Shown piece after piece: positions 26,852 to 34,111 of a DNA stretch of 34,111 bases (position 1 is the first letter of the stretch; each line of letters begins with the position of its first letter). The notes under the pieces were generated by a model. It did not search any database, had not been told where the DNA came from, and saw only the letters and a program-made list of their open reading frames with translations. Source of the DNA: CBDCEG01 sp965215775 (GTDB lineage: Bacteria; Pseudomonadota; Gammaproteobacteria; Cardiobacteriales; Ostreibacteriaceae); assembly GCA_965215775.1 (NCBI GenBank), contig CBDCEG010000022.1:1-34111 (forward strand). The letters are read 5' to 3'. A program made the translations under genes and the position numbers.

Positions 26852-29037
26852 CTAAAATCCACTTTCCCTAATTAATAATGCTGTAACTTGGTTTGCAATT
26901 CGTGAGGCAAAGCTTTTACGCTCACCCTCCAGCTGAACCGCTCCTCTCAATAGCATATTTGGTTCTAATGATGAGTTTTCTTTATTTTCTGTATCATCTT
27001 TCTTTGCAAGAAATTCTAGTTTATATATAGCTTGATCTGGTGTTAAGGTTATTTTCTTTTTTTCAAGTAAGTTATTTTCAGCAAAAGCAGATTCAGAAAC
27101 TCTAACGGGAATATTTCCATCAAAAATTGAAGCCAAATATCTTTCAGACAATGAGGAAGAGTTTGTTTTATCTATTTTTTCAACCGAAACATTTAGTTTA
27201 GTATGCAAGTTATTTTCAAAATAAAACTCTCCTTCTGAATTTTTATTTATTCGCCCAAAATCTTTTTCATTAATATAACCAATTACTTTCATATCAGAAA
27301 AATCAGCGATATAAGCAAGCTGGGTTTTCTTATTCACCCATAATCCTTTATATAAATCTTCATTAACACTACTTGCAATACCTGATATTGGACTATAAAT
27401 AGATAACTTTTCTAATTTTTCATTTAGACCATCAATCTCTTTTTGGGTAGATAATATTTGTGATTTAATAACATCTGTTTCTCGCTGTAGTTCTCCAATA
27501 TGACTTGTTTTAAGCCTAGATTCTAGTGCTTTTAATTTAAGTTGTTTAACCTTTAGTTTTCTTTCTAAAGTTGGTGATTTAAATTTAAATAAAACATCTC
27601 CTTTTTTTACTTTATCACCCTGTTTTACAATAACTTCTTCTAATCTTGCGGGGTCTGAAATAAATAAATTACTAAATTTAGATGGTTTATAAACAGCAGG
27701 GACTTCAACTGTGCTACTCCAGGGGAAAAAGAATAAAAATAAAATCCCAATAAAGCTCATAAATGTTACGGTTGTCCTAAAATTAATTTTCATATGTTCC
27801 CTCATTTTCCACCACATTAATATTTCTCTAAATATAGGAAGAGCTAAAAACCATAGAATTTCAACAGTAAAAAGGATTATCCCTAATAATTTGAAAAACA
27901 TATAATAAACAACTAAAGCAATTCCTAAGAATAAGAAAAATCTATAAATCCAAATACAATAAGCATAAACCAACATCCAATTTTGAGTTTTTTGAGGTAA
28001 GTTTCCTTCTTCTGGTGATGGTAGTTTGAAACCAAATAATAACTCACGCAAAAACCATTTGCCAAGCTCAATTGAACGATTTTGAAGATTATCAACTTCA
28101 ACAAAATCAGATAAAAAATAATATCCATCAAACCGCATAAGTGGGTTTGTATTAACTAAAAGTGTGCTAATCCAGCTAACAGCAGCTAAGAAAAAAGTAA
28201 CTGTTTTTACACCACCCCTCAGGACTAACTGCCCAAATAATAGTTGCAACAATTGCAACCATAAATTCAACAATCATACCTGCGGCCGCAATTTTTAACT
28301 TAGGAACTCGTTTTGTCAAACGCCACGAATGAGTTGTATCAGTATATAAAATTGGAAATAAAACAATGAAAGCAAGCCCCATGGAGTTTACGGGGAGACC
28401 ATAATATTTGGCACAAAACCCATGCCCCATTTCATGCAAAATTTTCACAAAACCAATTGCAAGTGCGTAAAGTAAAAAACCTTCAAAATCAAAAAAGTCA
28501 AAAAATGTTGTTATAAATTGACCAAACTCACGGCTGATTAAATACACAGAAATAAAGAATAAAACCATAACCACAGAAAAAAACTTTCTAGTAAATATAA
28601 ATCTAAAATAAGGAAGTGCTGCAGTTAAGAATTTATCAGGTTGAATTATTGGAATTCTAATAAATAAATAGTTATGAACAAGCCAAGCAATCATTCCTTT
28701 TTTTAGCTTTGGTTGTTACATCAGTAAGTCTTTTGGCTGTTCCTTGGCTATCAGCTGCAATTAACTGACTATTTACCAAAAACTTTTTAACACTTTCAAC
28801 ATAATCTGAGTTTATAAGTAAGCCTGTTTTATCTTGAACAGCTTCACAAATCTTCAGATTATCTTCCAAGTCCCAAGCTCCAAGAACCTCTATTTCCGCT
28901 AAGCCAACTCTAAAATACATATCTCGCAAAGGATCAAATAGCACCCAAGTTGGCGAGCCATCTTTACTTTTTGATCCTTGGAAAATATCAATATCTTCGC
29001 GTATTTTAAAAAAAGGTAAATTTTCTGTTATTTGCAT
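26852..29037 (-). pseudogene. M50-peptidase/HlyD-type fusion membrane protein (export subunit), two frameshifts
   Basis: Three open segments (29037-28672, 28694-28176, 28273-26852) form one protein of about 727 residues if one A is dropped from the A7 run (28698-28704) and one G from the G4 run (28215-28218). In order it has a PqqD-like N-terminal domain and an M50 site-2-protease-like membrane domain with HEMGHG (HExxH near residue 200) and NPLMRFDGYY near residue 300. Further helices and a HlyD-type periplasmic adaptor follow: IVKQGDKVKKGDVLFKFKSP, a coiled coil, and IYSPISGIASSVNEDLYKG. Such fusions act with TolC-like channels in peptide or antimicrobial export; a TolC-like fragment lies at the window end. 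No translation across the breaks is evident, so it is probably broken or misread. Confidence 0.8.
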
Positions 29038-29132
29038 TTTAATAAGTTATTCTTTAAGTTTTAAAATAAAAGCTAGTTATTTGTTATTAGATGCTTTTTG
29101 TGATTTTTAAAAGGAATGTAGTTTTAAATATT

Positions 29133-29996
29133 TTACTTAAAATAATTAGCACAAGGGTGCTTTATAATTTTTGCTAATTCCTTAATATTATCTATTTTAT
29201 ATTTTTTATCAAAAATTGCTAGAGCTGTTATAGGAACAATGCCTGCAATAGCATTTGTATAAAAAATTTCATCAGCTTCTTTTATATTATCAATTCTCAA
29301 AACCTCTTCTATTACTTCTAAGTTAAGTTTTTGAATAATATCATCTTTAGAGTTAAATATCTTTTGCCTTATTGTTCCCAAAACACCTGATTTATTTAGT
29401 TTTGGAGTTATTATTTTATTATTTTTTATGATGAAAATATTACTAGAAATACACTCAATAACATTATTATTTGCATCAAGTATTAAACCTTCTGCAAATA
29501 AATCATTATCTTTTTCTCTCTTAGCAAGTATTTGTTCTAGCCTATTTAAATGTTTTATTCCTGCCAAAGCTGGCTGTGTTGCCAGTTTAATATCACAAAG
29601 TCTTATTTTTGCACCTAAGTATAATTTGGCATTAAATTTGTAAGGAGTTTTTTGAATATATATTTTTGTCTTTTGAACTCTACTTGTTTTATAAGCTCTT
29701 AATGCTTCACCTCTTGATATTATTACTTTAATAATTATGTAGTTAATGCTTTCATCTAATAAATTCAAATCAATATCTGAGATTATTTTTTGCTCTAATT
29801 TAAGTAAATCAGGAATTTTTATACCTAATTTCAAACAACCAAATTTTATTCTTTGTTTATGAAGCTCAAAGTTATAAGTTTCAATTCCTTTATCAACTTT
29901 AATAAGTATGGTTTCAAAAATCCCATCGCCATATTGAACAATACTATCTGATAGATTAATTATTTGCTGTGTTGCTTGTATTTGCTTATTTTCCAT
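29133..29996 (-). CDS. pabC: aminodeoxychorismate lyase
   Basis: PLP fold-type IV enzyme that splits 4-amino-4-deoxychorismate to p-aminobenzoate and pyruvate in folate synthesis. The key block LATQPALAGIKHLNRLEQ (PLP Lys in GIKHLN near residue 149) is diagnostic for PabC rather than the branched-chain aminotransferase. Other landmarks are SIVQYGDGIFETILI, GLILDANNNVIECISSNIF and ADEIFYTNAIAGIVPI. I start at the ATG at 29996 (287 residues), which matches the family N-terminus, instead of a TTG at 30032. It stands alone between the M50/HlyD gene and ppa. Confidence 0.87.
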   Translation of the reverse strand: MENKQIQATQQIINLSDSIVQYGDGIFETILIKVDKGIETYNFELHKQRIKFGCLKLGIKIPDLLKLEQKIISDIDLNLLDESINYIIIKVIISRGEALRAYKTSRVQKTKIYIQKTPYKFNAKLYLGAKIRLCDIKLATQPALAGIKHLNRLEQILAKREKDNDLFAEGLILDANNNVIECISSNIFIIKNNKIITPKLNKSGVLGTIRQKIFNSKDDIIQKLNLEVIEEVLRIDNIKEADEIFYTNAIAGIVPITALAIFDKKYKIDNIKELAKIIKHPCANYFK

Positions 29997-30146
29997 AAGT
30001 TTTATTATTACACAATCTTTAAAATCTCCCAAAATATTAAAAGTAAGAACATTAAGAAAAATTTTAGTTAATATGTTAATATTTAACCTTTCATAGTAGT
30101 GAAATAGTGAAGTTTATAATTTTAAAAAATTAACAAGGAGTAAAAA

Positions 30147-30671
30147 ATGAGTTTAGGAAATGTAAAACGAGGCGATACGCCAAATAAATTTAATGTAATT
30201 ATTGAAATCCCAACAAATTCTGGAACAATAAAATACGAAGTAGATAAGGACACACAATGTTTAACAGTTGATAGATTTATGAAAACAACTCTACAATATC
30301 CTGCAAATTATGGATATGTTCCAGAAACACTATGTGGCGATGGAGACCCGCTTGATGTGCTAGTTATAACACCTGAGCCTTTAGTTGCTGGTTGCGTTAT
30401 TGAAGCTAGACCTGTTGGTGTGCTTAGAATGTCTGACGAATCTGGTGAAGATGCTAAGTTAATAGCTTGCCCAATTGAAAAAGCCTGCCCAATGCTTTCA
30501 AATATCCAAGATTTATCTGATATCCCAAAACTTTTATTAGAACAAATCCAACATTTCTTTGAAAGATACAAAGATTTAGACGAAGGCAAATGGGTTAAAT
30601 TAGATGGCTATGGAGACAAAGCAGAAGCAATAAAAGAAGTTGAAAATTCAATAAAACTATATCAAAAATAA
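30147..30671 (+). CDS. ppa: inorganic pyrophosphatase (family I)
   Basis: Cytosolic hydrolase of pyrophosphate, 174 residues, normal for the bacterial hexameric type. Active-site features are present: NVIIEIPTNSGTIKYEVDKD, the stretch YPANYGYVPETLCGDGDPLD (metal-binding Asp residues in DGDPLD) and GDKAEAIKEVENSI at the C-terminus. A strong ribosome site AAGGAG lies 7 bases before the ATG. The gene is followed by two hairpins that separate it from convergent gshA. Confidence 0.96.
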   Translation: MSLGNVKRGDTPNKFNVIIEIPTNSGTIKYEVDKDTQCLTVDRFMKTTLQYPANYGYVPETLCGDGDPLDVLVITPEPLVAGCVIEARPVGVLRMSDESGEDAKLIACPIEKACPMLSNIQDLSDIPKLLLEQIQHFFERYKDLDEGKWVKLDGYGDKAEAIKEVENSIKLYQK

Positions 30672-30674
30672 CTA

Positions 30675-30702
30675 AAATCTTCTGGATAAACTCTGAAGAT
30701 TT
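30675..30702 (+). terminator. hairpin after ppa
   Basis: AAATCTTC (30675-30682) pairs with GAAGATTT (30695-30702) around a 12-base loop, directly after the ppa stop. The following sequence is only partly T-rich, so it may be a weak or accessory terminator. Confidence 0.5.
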
Positions 30703-30750
30703 AATTATTTGTTTTAAATGAATTATTTTTTTAAAAAAATTCTTGTAAAT

Positions 30751-30780
30751 AAAAAGGGTAGCTGCAAAGCTACCCTTTTT
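30751..30780. terminator. bidirectional Rho-independent terminator between ppa and gshA
   Basis: A perfect 12-bp stem, AAAAAGGGTAGC with GCTACCCTTTTT, and a 6-base loop TGCAAA. The A and T tracts at the ends provide a U run on both strands, suiting the convergent genes on either side. Confidence 0.9.
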
Positions 30781-30800
30781 ATTTTTTAACTTATAATAAA

Positions 30801-32363
30801 TTATAATAAATCCCTATATTCTTTTAAATATTTATCTAAATACTCATCAAATGTAATTTCATCTAAGTTTCTTAGTTGTTGTTCTTTTTTTATAGAGTTC
30901 ATTACATCTACTTTTAGTTTATTTAGTTCTGCATTAGACAGTCCTATTCTTTTAGCTTCTTCATAGTGGTTTTTACTAATTTCAGTAATGAATTTATGGT
31001 AGCTTTTATTTTTTAGCTGTTTTAATATTTTTGCTGATGGTGTTTTTTCTGGATTTCTAATTAAGCTATTCATTCGCTCAAGAATACTTTCAAAGTGTGG
31101 CCTATGTTTTTCTATATCCATAGCTTTTGCAATTATATTCATTTGCGATATAACTTTGGCACCCCATTCTTTCACTGAAGTTTCTTTAGCATTATTAAAT
31201 ATTTTCAAGTTATCATTACGCCCACAGCAAGATACTTTTGCCATATTATCTTTACATTCCATTTCCATTTGACTATCTAACTTAGGAGCTTCTGTAAATA
31301 GGCAAAAAAGCATATAAATTTCCAAAAAATCTAATTGCTCCTGATTAATGCCATTTCGTTCAAAACAGTTAATATCCAAAGTTCTAAGCTCAACATAAGC
31401 AATCCCTTCTTTGTTCAAAGTGCTAAGAGCAGTTTCACCTTTTTTTAATAGTTGTTTAGGTCTTGCTACAGTGTAGTATTCATTTTCAATCTGCAATATA
31501 TTATTACTTAATTGCTGAAAGTTTCCTGTGGAGTCTTTCACCCCATATTTTTTATAATCGTCAGATGTTGTAGTAACTGCTTTTATTAAATCTTTTGTAT
31601 ATATTTCTAAGCTATTTGCACTTACTAATTGGTCTGTTTTATTTTGATAACCTATATCCGACATTCGCAAAGATGTTGCATAAGGTAAATATAATGTTTC
31701 ATTATCAAGCTCTTTTAAGTGGTTTGATTTACCTTTGAAAAAAGATTTATCAACAGCAGGAGAATGTCCAAATAAATAAGGTATTATCCAGCTATATATT
31801 CTAATATTTCTTACCAAATTCATATATTTATCATTGATAAATTGTTGGTTAAAATCTTTATCCAAATATTCTGCATATACTTTAAACAAGCTATCACAAA
31901 TAGAGTAATTAAAGTGCATACCTGATATTAATTGCATTGCTTTTCCATAGCGAAGTGCTAGCCCTTTTCGGTAAAGTTTTTTTAATTTTCCAGAGTTAGA
32001 TTCTCCATAATCTGCAACTTTAACGCTTTCTGTATCATCTATAAATCCAGGCATAGAAGCGTTTAAAATATACTCTTCATCAGATATAGCCAATACTCGG
32101 TGCAAATAGCACAAATGCTCAACTGTTTCTTTAGAGTTATAAAATGCTGGAGTAACCACTTCAAGTAAGTTTTCTGCATAATCAGTAGTTATTTCTTCAT
32201 TAGTTAGTGCAAGCCCTAGGTAACTTGGGTGAGATTTTTCAGATAATTTTCCCGCCAAAGTATAGCGAAGACCTTCTTTCTCTATGCCTCTTTTGCCATA
32301 ACTTAAAAGCCTTATATTTTTTGTTTTTTTAAAATGATTAATTGTTGATTTAAGTTTTTTCAT
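30801..32363 (-). CDS. gshA: glutamate-cysteine ligase (class I)
   Basis: First enzyme of glutathione synthesis, joining glutamate and cysteine with ATP. It is 520 residues, the usual class I length. Signature stretches are GKRGIEKEGLRYTL, EITTDYAENLLEVVTPAF, GKAMQLISGMHFNYS, SLRMSDIGYQNKTDQLVS and AYVELRTLDINCFERNGI. All are intact. It is divergent from gshB with a short AT-rich spacer. Because gshB is cut by an IS element, the gene may now only supply gamma-glutamylcysteine unless another gshB exists. Confidence 0.95.
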   Translation of the reverse strand: MKKLKSTINHFKKTKNIRLLSYGKRGIEKEGLRYTLAGKLSEKSHPSYLGLALTNEEITTDYAENLLEVVTPAFYNSKETVEHLCYLHRVLAISDEEYILNASMPGFIDDTESVKVADYGESNSGKLKKLYRKGLALRYGKAMQLISGMHFNYSICDSLFKVYAEYLDKDFNQQFINDKYMNLVRNIRIYSWIIPYLFGHSPAVDKSFFKGKSNHLKELDNETLYLPYATSLRMSDIGYQNKTDQLVSANSLEIYTKDLIKAVTTTSDDYKKYGVKDSTGNFQQLSNNILQIENEYYTVARPKQLLKKGETALSTLNKEGIAYVELRTLDINCFERNGINQEQLDFLEIYMLFCLFTEAPKLDSQMEMECKDNMAKVSCCGRNDNLKIFNNAKETSVKEWGAKVISQMNIIAKAMDIEKHRPHFESILERMNSLIRNPEKTPSAKILKQLKNKSYHKFITEISKNHYEEAKRIGLSNAELNKLKVDVMNSIKKEQQLRNLDEITFDEYLDKYLKEYRDLL

Positions 32364-32379
32364 TATTTTTGTCTGTTAG

Positions 32380-32407
32380 TTAATGCTAAATATACTATAA
32401 TTATAAT
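32380..32407 (+). promoter_or_regulatory. possible gshB promoter in the gshA/gshB spacer
   Basis: Two overlapping-register TATAAT hexamers (32396-32401 and 32402-32407) lie 30-40 bases before gshB. The best -35 match to the second, TTAATG at 32380-32385 with a 16-base spacer, is weak. The spacer is very AT-rich, so chance matches are likely. Confidence 0.28.
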
Positions 32408-32436
32408 ATCATAAACTTAATAACTTAGAGGTAAAA

Positions 32437-32733
32437 ATGGCAATTATCGGTGTATTAATGGATCCAATTGAAACAATAAAACCATACAAAGATTCTACTT
32501 TTGCAATGATGTTAGCAGCCCAAGAGATGGGGCATAATGTGCAATATTTTAAACAAAGCGATATGTTTGTAGAAAATGGCATTGCATATGTTACTAGCCA
32601 AGATATCAAATTATTTGATAGAAGTGAAAATTACTATGAATTATCAAATAAACAAACCTATAACTTAGATAAAATGGATGCAATTCTTATGCGAAAAGAT
32701 CCACCTTTTGATATGGAATTTATTTATTGCTAG
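32437..32733 (+). pseudogene. gshB: glutathione synthetase, N-terminal fragment cut by IS30-family element
   Basis: The frame encodes the first 97 residues of GshB: IGVLMDPIETIKPYKDSTFA, the Rossmann-like N-terminal domain, and ILMRKDPPFDMEFIY, a highly conserved GshB block. Directly after EFIY the sequence enters the IS inverted repeat, giving one foreign Cys and a TAG stop. The ATP-grasp domain that binds ATP and gamma-glutamylcysteine (about 220 residues) is missing, and it does not resume on the other side of the element. The start has AGAGGT upstream. The product cannot be active. Confidence 0.93.
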
Positions 32734-32754
32734 ATTCTACCTACAAGTGCAACT
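32731..32754 (+). repeat. left terminal inverted repeat of the IS30-family element
   Basis: Matches the right end in 9-base outer (one side TAGATTCTA, other TGGTTTCTA) and 10-base inner (AAGTGCAACT, identical) blocks with a variable 5-base middle. It supplies the premature stop of gshB. Confidence 0.75.
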
Positions 32755-33727
32755 TTTCAAGTTCAGCTTGAAAGACTTCATTTGGGGTTTTAAATCCTAG
32801 TCGTTTTCGTGGTCTATTATTAATAAGTTCCACAAAATAAGCAAGTTCTTCATCAGAAACATTATTAAAATCAGTGCCTTTGGGAATAAATTCTCGGAGC
32901 AAACCGTTGGTATTTTCATTAGTTCCTCTTTCCCAAGGTGAGTAAGCGTGTGCAAAATAAACATTCATTTTCACTTGTTTTTCAATCTCTTGGTGTAAAG
33001 AAAACTCTTTGCCATTATCGTATGTCATGCTTATTCGTAACTCATTTGGTAAGTCTTTGAAATCTTTAACTGTAGCTTCTAAAATAGCTTTTGCAGTTGA
33101 TTTTTTCACTTTGGAAGCAATTAATTTACCACTTTTTCTTTCAACATTTGTAACTATCGCGCCTTGGTGATTTTTACCGACAATTGTGTCTCCTTCCCAG
33201 TGTCCAACTTCTTTTCTAAGCTCAATATTTTGCGGTCTTTCATCAATCATTCTACGATCTTTTATTTGATATTTTTCCTTTCTATTATGTTGATATTTTT
33301 CCTTTCTATTATGTTGATATTTCTTACCTTTTCTTCTGAAATACATCTTAACTAATTTTGGGTGATACTTATAAACAAATTGATAAATAGTCTCGTGGCA
33401 AATCGATTCTTGCGCCTCCTCTCGCCACTTTCCAGAAATTTGTTCTGGCGACCAATGTTGCTCTATTTTTATCAAAATATATTTCTCTAAAATACTATCA
33501 GGTAATATCCTAACATGCTTATTTGCAATAGATTTCCTCTTGGAAACTTTCTCCCATGCCTCTTCACCAACAAAGGTTTCTGCGTTTTTATTATTTTTTA
33601 TGCAGCGGTATATTGTAGTCTTATTTTTGCCTAACTTTATCGCTATTTCACAAGGATTATAATTCTCATCAAGCAATGTTTCAATTTTTGTCATATCAGT
33701 TCTGGTTAATTGTGTGTATTTTTTCAT
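32741..33727 (-). CDS. IS30-family transposase
   Basis: A DDE transposase of 328 residues, a normal length. The N-terminus has the IS30 helix-turn-helix (YTQLTRTDMTKIETLL and CEIAIKLGKNKTTIYRCI). The catalytic domain is complete: HWEGDTIVGKNHQGAIVT (first Asp), ISMTYDNGKEFSLHQEI (second Asp), and AYSPWERGTNENTNGLLREF (Glu), then NNRPRKRLGFKTPNEVF. It looks active. A 24-base in-frame tandem duplication adds an extra KYQHNRKE unit in the linker between the DNA-binding and catalytic parts. Confidence 0.95.
   Translation of the reverse strand: MKKYTQLTRTDMTKIETLLDENYNPCEIAIKLGKNKTTIYRCIKNNKNAETFVGEEAWEKVSKRKSIANKHVRILPDSILEKYILIKIEQHWSPEQISGKWREEAQESICHETIYQFVYKYHPKLVKMYFRRKGKKYQHNRKEKYQHNRKEKYQIKDRRMIDERPQNIELRKEVGHWEGDTIVGKNHQGAIVTNVERKSGKLIASKVKKSTAKAILEATVKDFKDLPNELRISMTYDNGKEFSLHQEIEKQVKMNVYFAHAYSPWERGTNENTNGLLREFIPKGTDFNNVSDEELAYFVELINNRPRKRLGFKTPNEVFQAELEKLHL
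33267..33314. repeat. 24-base tandem duplication inside the transposase gene
   Basis: TGATATTTTTCCTTTCTATT plus four bases occurs twice in a row (33267-33290 and 33291-33314), with the first eight bases of a third unit following. It is a multiple of three and encodes KYQHNRKE twice. Confidence 0.9.
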
Positions 33728-33795
33728 AATGTTATTATCTTAGTTAATAAAAATAAAAATAACTAGTTCCAAATTAAAACCTAAAAATAAAATTT

Positions 33796-33819
33796 AGTTG
33801 CACTTCGGTTTAGAAACCA
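33796..33819 (-). repeat. right terminal inverted repeat of the IS30-family element
   Basis: Reverse complement of the left end as described there: AGTTGCACTT at 33796-33805 and TAGAAACCA at 33811-33819. The outer boundary is uncertain by a few bases. Confidence 0.75.
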
Positions 33820-33820
33820 G

Positions 33821-34111
33821 GCTTTTTTGTCTGCCTGTGGCACCACAAAACAATTAACAAATGAAGAACTAAACGCACGAGTTACAAAAACACAACAAAA
33901 CTTTTTTAAAGACCAACCAGACTTTAAAGCAAATCAAAAAATAACACTTGGCGAATCAATGGCAAGAGCTTTGCTTTATAATTTGGATGAACGCATAAAA
34001 CAAATGGAAATCGCGGTAGAATCTGGTCAGCTAGATATAGAAAGAGTAAATTTGTTACCAGAATTAATGGTAAAAGCAGGCTATAGCCGAAGGAATAATG
34101 ACTCTGCATCA
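33821..34111 (+). CDS. TolC-family outer-membrane lipoprotein, 5'-truncated by the IS and running off the window
   Basis: From the IS end to the window edge one frame is open. It starts in the middle of a lipoprotein signal (AFLSACGTT, lipobox LSAC) and continues with a TolC/OprM-type N-terminus: ITLGESMARALLYNLDERIK, EIAVESGQLDIERVNLLP and AGYSRRNNDSAS. The usual start Met and first part of the signal peptide are missing, replaced by IS sequence, and no good start codon or ribosome site is seen. TolC-family proteins form the outer-membrane channel of HlyD-type exporters, such as the M50/HlyD gene at 26852-29037. Expression from an IS promoter would still lack the lipoprotein signal. Confidence 0.78.

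Larger units (their letters stand above)
32731..33819 (-). mobile_element. IS30-family insertion sequence
   Basis: An element of about 1.09 kb with one transposase gene on the minus strand and related ends: left TAGATTCTA-n5-AAGTGCAACT (32731-32754), right end on the other strand TGGTTTCTA-n5-AAGTGCAACT (33796-33819). The transposase stop lies inside the left inverted repeat. I see no convincing target duplication, and the two flanks belong to different genes (gshB and a TolC-like gene), so the present copy is not a simple insertion. Confidence 0.88.

Noticed and set aside
32731..33819. Target-site duplication of the IS30-family element
   Set aside because: The flanks (ATTGC left, GCTTT right) show no convincing direct repeat, and the two sides come from different genes.
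1..34111. CRISPR array, prophage or plasmid origin
   Set aside because: No spaced direct repeats, phage structural genes or replication initiator were seen on either strand.

Overview
The window looks like chromosomal DNA from an AT-rich gammaproteobacterium. The evidence is a FimV-type protein with signal peptide, LysM-like and C-terminal TPR-like parts, a class I GshA, a full-length RNase R, a PabC, and short intergenic spaces with AGGAG-like ribosome sites. I cannot name the genus. Several genes carry single-base indels in homopolymers, one gene is cut by an IS30-family element, and a recent tandem duplication is visible. The locus is therefore either decaying (host-associated or reduced lifestyle) or carries residual assembly indels.

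Layout. 1-1228: 5' part of dxs (minus). 1517-3574: fimV-like gene (plus). 3613-14770: a long plus-strand surface-polysaccharide operon with overlapping genes: a CDP-ribitol synthase fusion, a Wzy-like polymerase split at a T11 tract, a Wzx flippase, a glycerophosphodiester-phosphodiesterase lipoprotein, a LicD-family phosphotransferase, a GT-B glycosyltransferase, fnlA-fnlB-fnlC for UDP-L-FucNAc, and a WbuB-like transferase. Convergent to it on the minus strand are galU and an initiating sugar-phosphate transferase. 16702-17682: mdh. 17805-20446: a three-gene DUF2157/DUF4401/GDYXXLXY membrane operon. 20696-23922: a lipoprotein gene, a chimeric small lipoprotein made by duplication, and rnr. 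24029-24121: tRNA-Ser(GCU). 24173-25252: an SPFH plus GYF_2 protein. 25328-26589: rng with a frameshift and a shortened C-terminus. 26852-29037: an M50/HlyD fusion exporter subunit with two frameshifts. 29133-29996: pabC. 30147-30671: ppa. 30801-32363: gshA. 32437-32733: a gshB stub cut by an IS30 element (about 32731-33819). 33821-34111: a 5'-truncated TolC-family lipoprotein that runs off the window.

How the genes work together. The polysaccharide genes predict a Wzx/Wzy-dependent glycan that contains L-FucNAc and probably carries ribitol phosphate: the Bcs1-like fusion would make CDP-ribitol and the LicD protein would transfer ribitol phosphate. A lipoprotein phosphodiesterase is translationally embedded between the flippase and LicD and may trim phosphodiester substituents. 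This ribitol-phosphate decoration and possible editing module is the most interesting biology in the window. The T11 tract in wzy could act as an on/off switch for the whole glycan. The M50/HlyD protein and the TolC-like lipoprotein are plausibly parts of one export system, now both damaged.
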